A stretch of DNA of 64,000 nucleotides from DASQDN01 sp035630195 (GTDB taxonomy: Bacteria > Acidobacteriota > Terriglobia > Bryobacterales > Bryobacteraceae), in contig DASQLD010000221.1 of assembly GCA_035630195.1 (NCBI GenBank), positions 15,441-79,440 on the forward strand. Reading direction: 5' to 3'. How positions within the stretch are numbered: position 1 is the first letter of the stretch; every line of letters begins with the position of its first letter. Made by a program: the position numbers and the translations under genes. Positions 61,008 to 64,000 of this stretch are shown here, piece after piece. The notes under the pieces are model-generated. The model had not been told where the DNA came from and did not search any database. It worked only from the letters and a program-made list of their open reading frames with translations.

Positions 61008-62230
61008 ATGAGAATCCTAGGAATGAGAATACATGGTGTAACTTTGACCATGCTGGCGGTGATGGTGGCAGCACTGCGCGTTGCATCAGCGGATCCTGTT
61101 CCGCAGGACAGGCGAATTAGTTGGACCTACACTGGCGTACCAGGCGGCATACCAAACCGGACCAACATATGCGCTACGTTCAGTCCCGGTGCGACGGCCG
61201 CATCCATTAACTCCGCAATTCAGTCCTGGAGCAGCAGCGGCGGTGGAGTCGTCAAGCTGAATGCGGGTACGTACAACATTACTGGAATCAACGTGACCTC
61301 AAACAATGTCACATTACGCGGAGCCGGTGCCGATCCGGAAACGCCCTGTATGGAGCCCACAGTACGGATCAAATAGTAGCGGGAAGATCGAGAACAATAT
61401 CTACGATCGTCTTTTCCCTGCGATCGAGATGCAAAATAGCTCCAGCGGATTCTACATAGGTTACAACTATGCGTACGGCTCAATGTCAGCCCCAACGAAT
61501 CCTGTGGTTACGTGGATGTTTACTGACAACCACGGGCCTCATGACCTGATGAATCTCTGGGAAAGCAACATCGTGGAGATGTTTGGGTCAGACGGGTACT
61601 TCGGCGGGTCAAGCCACGGGACCGCGCTGCGAAACTATTTCACAGGTTATCATCCACTTTCTGGAAACAGGGGAAATCCGGTCCAATTCAATCGATTGTC
61701 GTACCACTACAGTCTCGTTGGGAATGTCCTCGGTTCTGTGCAGATGAATCCGTCAAAGTACGCCGAGGCCGCGGACGGTTGTGGAGGCAGTTGCACCGGG
61801 ATATACCGCCTCGGCTATCCGAATATCGGAAACGCGGGGCTCACGGACGTCACGGGAAACGCGGTGCCGGGAGGAATGAAGTATCCTGATTCCAAGGTCG
61901 CCTCAACATTGCTACGTTGGGGTAACTACGACTATTTCAATGACGCAACGCAGTGGAATGTTAGCGAGATCCCTGGCGGCGTATCGATACCTACCGACCA
62001 GATCATCCCCAAGTCGTATTACTACTCGAGTCGGCCGGCTTGGTTTCCAGCAAATGCCCCGTGGCCCGCAATTGGACCAGACGTGACTAATGGCAGCGGT
62101 GACGCTTCTGGTCACGTCAACAAGATTCCGTCGCAGCTTTGCTGGGAGAGCCGCAATCTTGTTGCAGGCGGCAGCTTCAACGCGTCGGATGCTATCCTGC
62201 CGGCGGCCCAAGCGTAATTCCCGCTGCGCC
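61008..62230 (+). pseudogene. Secreted right-handed beta-helix protein, broken
   Basis: From ATG 61008 (or 61023) the plus strand codes a signal peptide and ISWTYTGVPGGIPNRTNICATFSPGATAASINSAIQSWSSSGGGVVKLNAGTYNITGINVTSNNVTLRGAGAD, the start of a large beta-helix family. The frame then stops at 61374. The second part continues in another frame from about 61340 (NIYDRLFPAIEMQNSSSGFYIGYNYAYGSMSAP ... LCWESRNLVAGGSF) to 62217, and a last PAAPTNLRI lies in a third frame. The central rungs of the helix are missing, so the gene has lost a middle segment and two frames. Confidence 0.82.
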
Positions 62231-62295
62231 TACGAATCTCAGGATCTCAGTGCGGTAGGTGCGGTCGGGCCCTTTGGACATGTGACACTCGTCTC

Positions 62296-63137
62296 ATGAC
62301 GTCAACGCGTCGAGTCCCTGGCCTCGGCTACGAAGATCTCAACGATCACGAACAATTGCGGAAAGATCGGCTGTTTGGAGTGCTGGCTGGGCGGGAAGAA
62401 CTCGACAAATCGCTTGCCGGCAAGAGCACGTTGAACCGACTGGAACTCGACAAATGGTCAGCAGGATCGGTACAAGAAGATCACATTTTGGAAGCAAGCG
62501 ATCGACGAAAAAGCGCGGGAGGAGATTATTCTCGATGTAGACACAACGACCTGCCGTATGTCTTCTGCGGCGAACATGTCCTGTGCGCACGGCTTCGGCA
62601 GTCCAACAGCGATGCTTCGGCGGGAAGCGTAGCCGAGATCGAAAGAATCGTTGATCAGGTTCGAGTGGCCTAGCCAAAGGCGAAATTATCTTGCGTGGCG
62701 ACTCCGGATTCTGGCGCAACGAGCTGATGAGCTGGTGCGAAGGCAAACGCATCGATATATGTTCGGGCTCGCGCGTAATCGGCGAGCTACGAAAGATTAT
62801 CGGCAGCAAATGTAGGAAGCGACCGTGGAATGGAACCGGACCGGCAAGCCGGCGCGAGTGTTCACTGAGTTCAGATATCAGACCAGGAAAACGAAGAAGC
62901 GCGGCTGGGACCGGGAGCGCTGCGAGGTAGCCAAAGCCGAGCATATCGATGGCATAATCTGCGCTTTGTCGACATCGCTGAGTCCTGAACAATGGGCGGC
63001 TGAGGCGCTGTACGAAGAACTGTTCTGCGCGAATGGCGACATGGAGAACCGGATAAAGAGCAGTTCAGCTTGTTTGCCGATCGGGTGAGCGCGAGACGAT
63101 GCGAGCCAATCAACTGCGTCTGTACTCTCTGTAGTGG
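62296..63137 (+). pseudogene. IS1380-family transposase remnant
   Basis: Plus-strand blocks read LGYEDLNDHEQLRKDRLFGVLAG, LAGKSTLNRLEL, YVFCGEHVLCARLRQSNSDASAGSVAEIERIV, ILRGDSGFWRNELMSWCE, RTGKPARVFTEFRYQTRK, KAEHIDGI, ALYEELFCANGDMENRIK and TMRANQLRLYSL in order but in several frames, with an internal deletion between the second and third. These are the conserved pieces of IS1380 transposases. No complete terminal repeat was identified. Confidence 0.88.
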
Positions 63138-63307
63138 CTATTTACTGGTCAGCAATTGCGACGACTGGGATTAAAAGCAAAGTTGTGTACGTCAAGTTCT
63201 GCAAATTTGGAAAGGGCATGTAGACCAAGCACTGTTCTGGCATTCACAGACGCTCGACGAGCGGCGTAGCGGGAACACGTTCCTGCTGGTGAGCTTTGAG
63301 CATGCGT

Positions 63308-63640
63308 TCATGCCGCGGCTTTTCTCAATTGTTCTTTCTTGTGCTCCTTCAGGTATTCCATATTCAGGTAGAACGTAGAGTCTCCGATGTTGCCTTCCAC
63401 CCAATCGCACAGCTTCTGATAACGCTTACCCCCTTCAGCCAGGCGGCCAGATCCTGTCGGGCCTCCTCGACGGTCCGCGGTCGTAGATCCAGCGCAGTTC
63501 CGTCATGCACTCGTCGTCCGCCTTACGCGGAAGATGGTCGAGCATTCCGCAGAAAATGCGCATAGCAACGCTGCCACAACGCATCATCGCAATGCTCATC
63601 AACTTTACAGAGCGAAGGTCTGCTATCGTCATCACCCTCT
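63308..63640 (-). pseudogene. IS256-family transposase remnant (C-terminal part)
   Basis: Minus-strand pieces read DEHCDDALWQRCYAHFLRNA, LDHLPRKADDECMTELRWIYDR, VEEARQDLAAWLKG, KRYQKLCDWVEGNIGDSTFY and LNMEYLKEHKKEQLRKAAA-stop, with two frameshifts. About 60 residues usual between STFY and LNME are missing. It is the C-terminal part of an IS256/Mutator transposase, not the missing half of the 54.5 kb copy, because the order on the strand is wrong. Confidence 0.82.
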
Positions 63641-64000
63641 CTACGGCGTAGAAGTCGGGGTGATTCGATACCTTCGCCGTAGCAGCGCTGCTCCTGTCGT
63701 CATCGTTCGATGTCCCGATCGCAGGTAGATCGCGTTGCCGGAATGGATGCTGAGTTCGGTGGCGTGTGATCGCCTCACCGATCAGGCGCAGCCTCGTGTG
63801 GCGATCAGCGCTTTGCTCGACGTGAAGCGCCTGCTCAATGAGAGTGTTTCTGCAATGAACGTAAGCGTACGACCAAGCCGTTTCAGGGGTGGGTGCTGAG
63901 CCAGCGTGCGGGCGTGAGTTGAATGTATTCCGACCTGGTCCTGCGGCTCATACCCGGCAAGACATCGAGTAGATAAGCCTTAGGAGGCACTCCAAGGCGC
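63641..64000. other. No recognisable gene at the right edge
   Basis: The last 360 bases follow the IS256 remnant and hold only short, unconvincing frames. They may be more decayed insertion-sequence DNA. Confidence 0.4.

Noticed and set aside
60665..61051. A 128-residue minus-strand frame opposite the beta-helix pseudogene start
   Set aside because: No conserved motif, atypical composition, and it overlaps the signal-peptide start of the plus-strand gene.

Overview
The window (about 52-54% G+C by eye) most resembles an Acidobacteriota chromosome, Solibacter/Bryobacter-like. This is inferred from gene content: very large secreted beta-rich proteins, cytochrome c/PHM-like and redoxin proteins, right-handed beta-helix proteins, a Wzx/Wzy polysaccharide locus with an ExeA-type ATPase, and many decayed insertion sequences. 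No rRNA, tRNA or CRISPR array was recognised.

Left two thirds (about 42.8 kb down to 1, minus strand): one very long exopolysaccharide/O-antigen-type locus read right to left. It opens with a sigma70-like promoter (about 42.9 kb) and a NusG/UpxY-like antiterminator (42.77 kb). Next come sugar-nucleotide genes: two Gfo/Idh/MocA dehydrogenases, one fused to a hexapeptide acetyltransferase; three DegT/StrS aminotransferases; an SDR epimerase; a sugar N-formyltransferase; a free acetyltransferase. Assembly genes include an initiating sugar transferase with a degenerate GGDEF-like N-terminus, a Wzx flippase, several GT4, GT2 and GT32 glycosyltransferases and a Wzy/ligase-like protein. Tailoring genes include ChbG and NodB-like deacetylases, FemAB and GNAT-type transferases, an AsnB-like amidotransferase without its N-terminal Cys, a membrane acyltransferase, a carbamoyltransferase with SxtJ and a 49-residue DUF5989 protein, and an SGNH esterase. 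The export-control set closes the locus: Wzz/GumC-like chain-length protein, ExeA-type ATPase, BY-kinase. Two secreted proteins follow at the far left. Decayed material inside or beside the locus comprises a GT2 pseudogene (5.9-6.4 kb), an IS630 remnant (12.8-13.9 kb), an IS21 istA remnant (41.7-42.2 kb) and a remnant UDP-HexNAc 6-dehydrogenase (43.05-43.4 kb), the enzyme expected to feed the two WbpB/E/D-like modules.

Middle (43.6-54.3 kb, mainly plus strand): a 1278-residue LamG/Ig/galactose-oxidase-like/FN3/LamG secreted protein, coupled to a cytochrome c-PHM-like protein and facing a convergent redoxin. Then an inactive-looking JAB/MPN domain fused through one membrane segment to a TonB C-terminal domain. 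Then a tight cassette of VanZ-like protein, HPr-kinase-like protein, PqqD-like protein with a Tat-like segment and a (PK)5 tail encoded by a perfect hexanucleotide repeat, and an NTP_transf_5 nucleotidyltransferase. This cassette is the best candidate for a poorly described system.

Right (54.3-64 kb): an IS256 remnant; a minus-strand operon for a Wza-like export protein, a membrane-anchored Ig-like protein, a beta-propeller-like protein and a four-repeat ASH/choice-of-anchor-D-type protein; a small ribbon-helix-helix regulator; a broken beta-helix gene; and IS1380 and IS256 remnants. The Wza-like protein supplies the outer-membrane partner missing from the main locus. Paired TAGTAC boxes lie upstream of both beta-helix genes.
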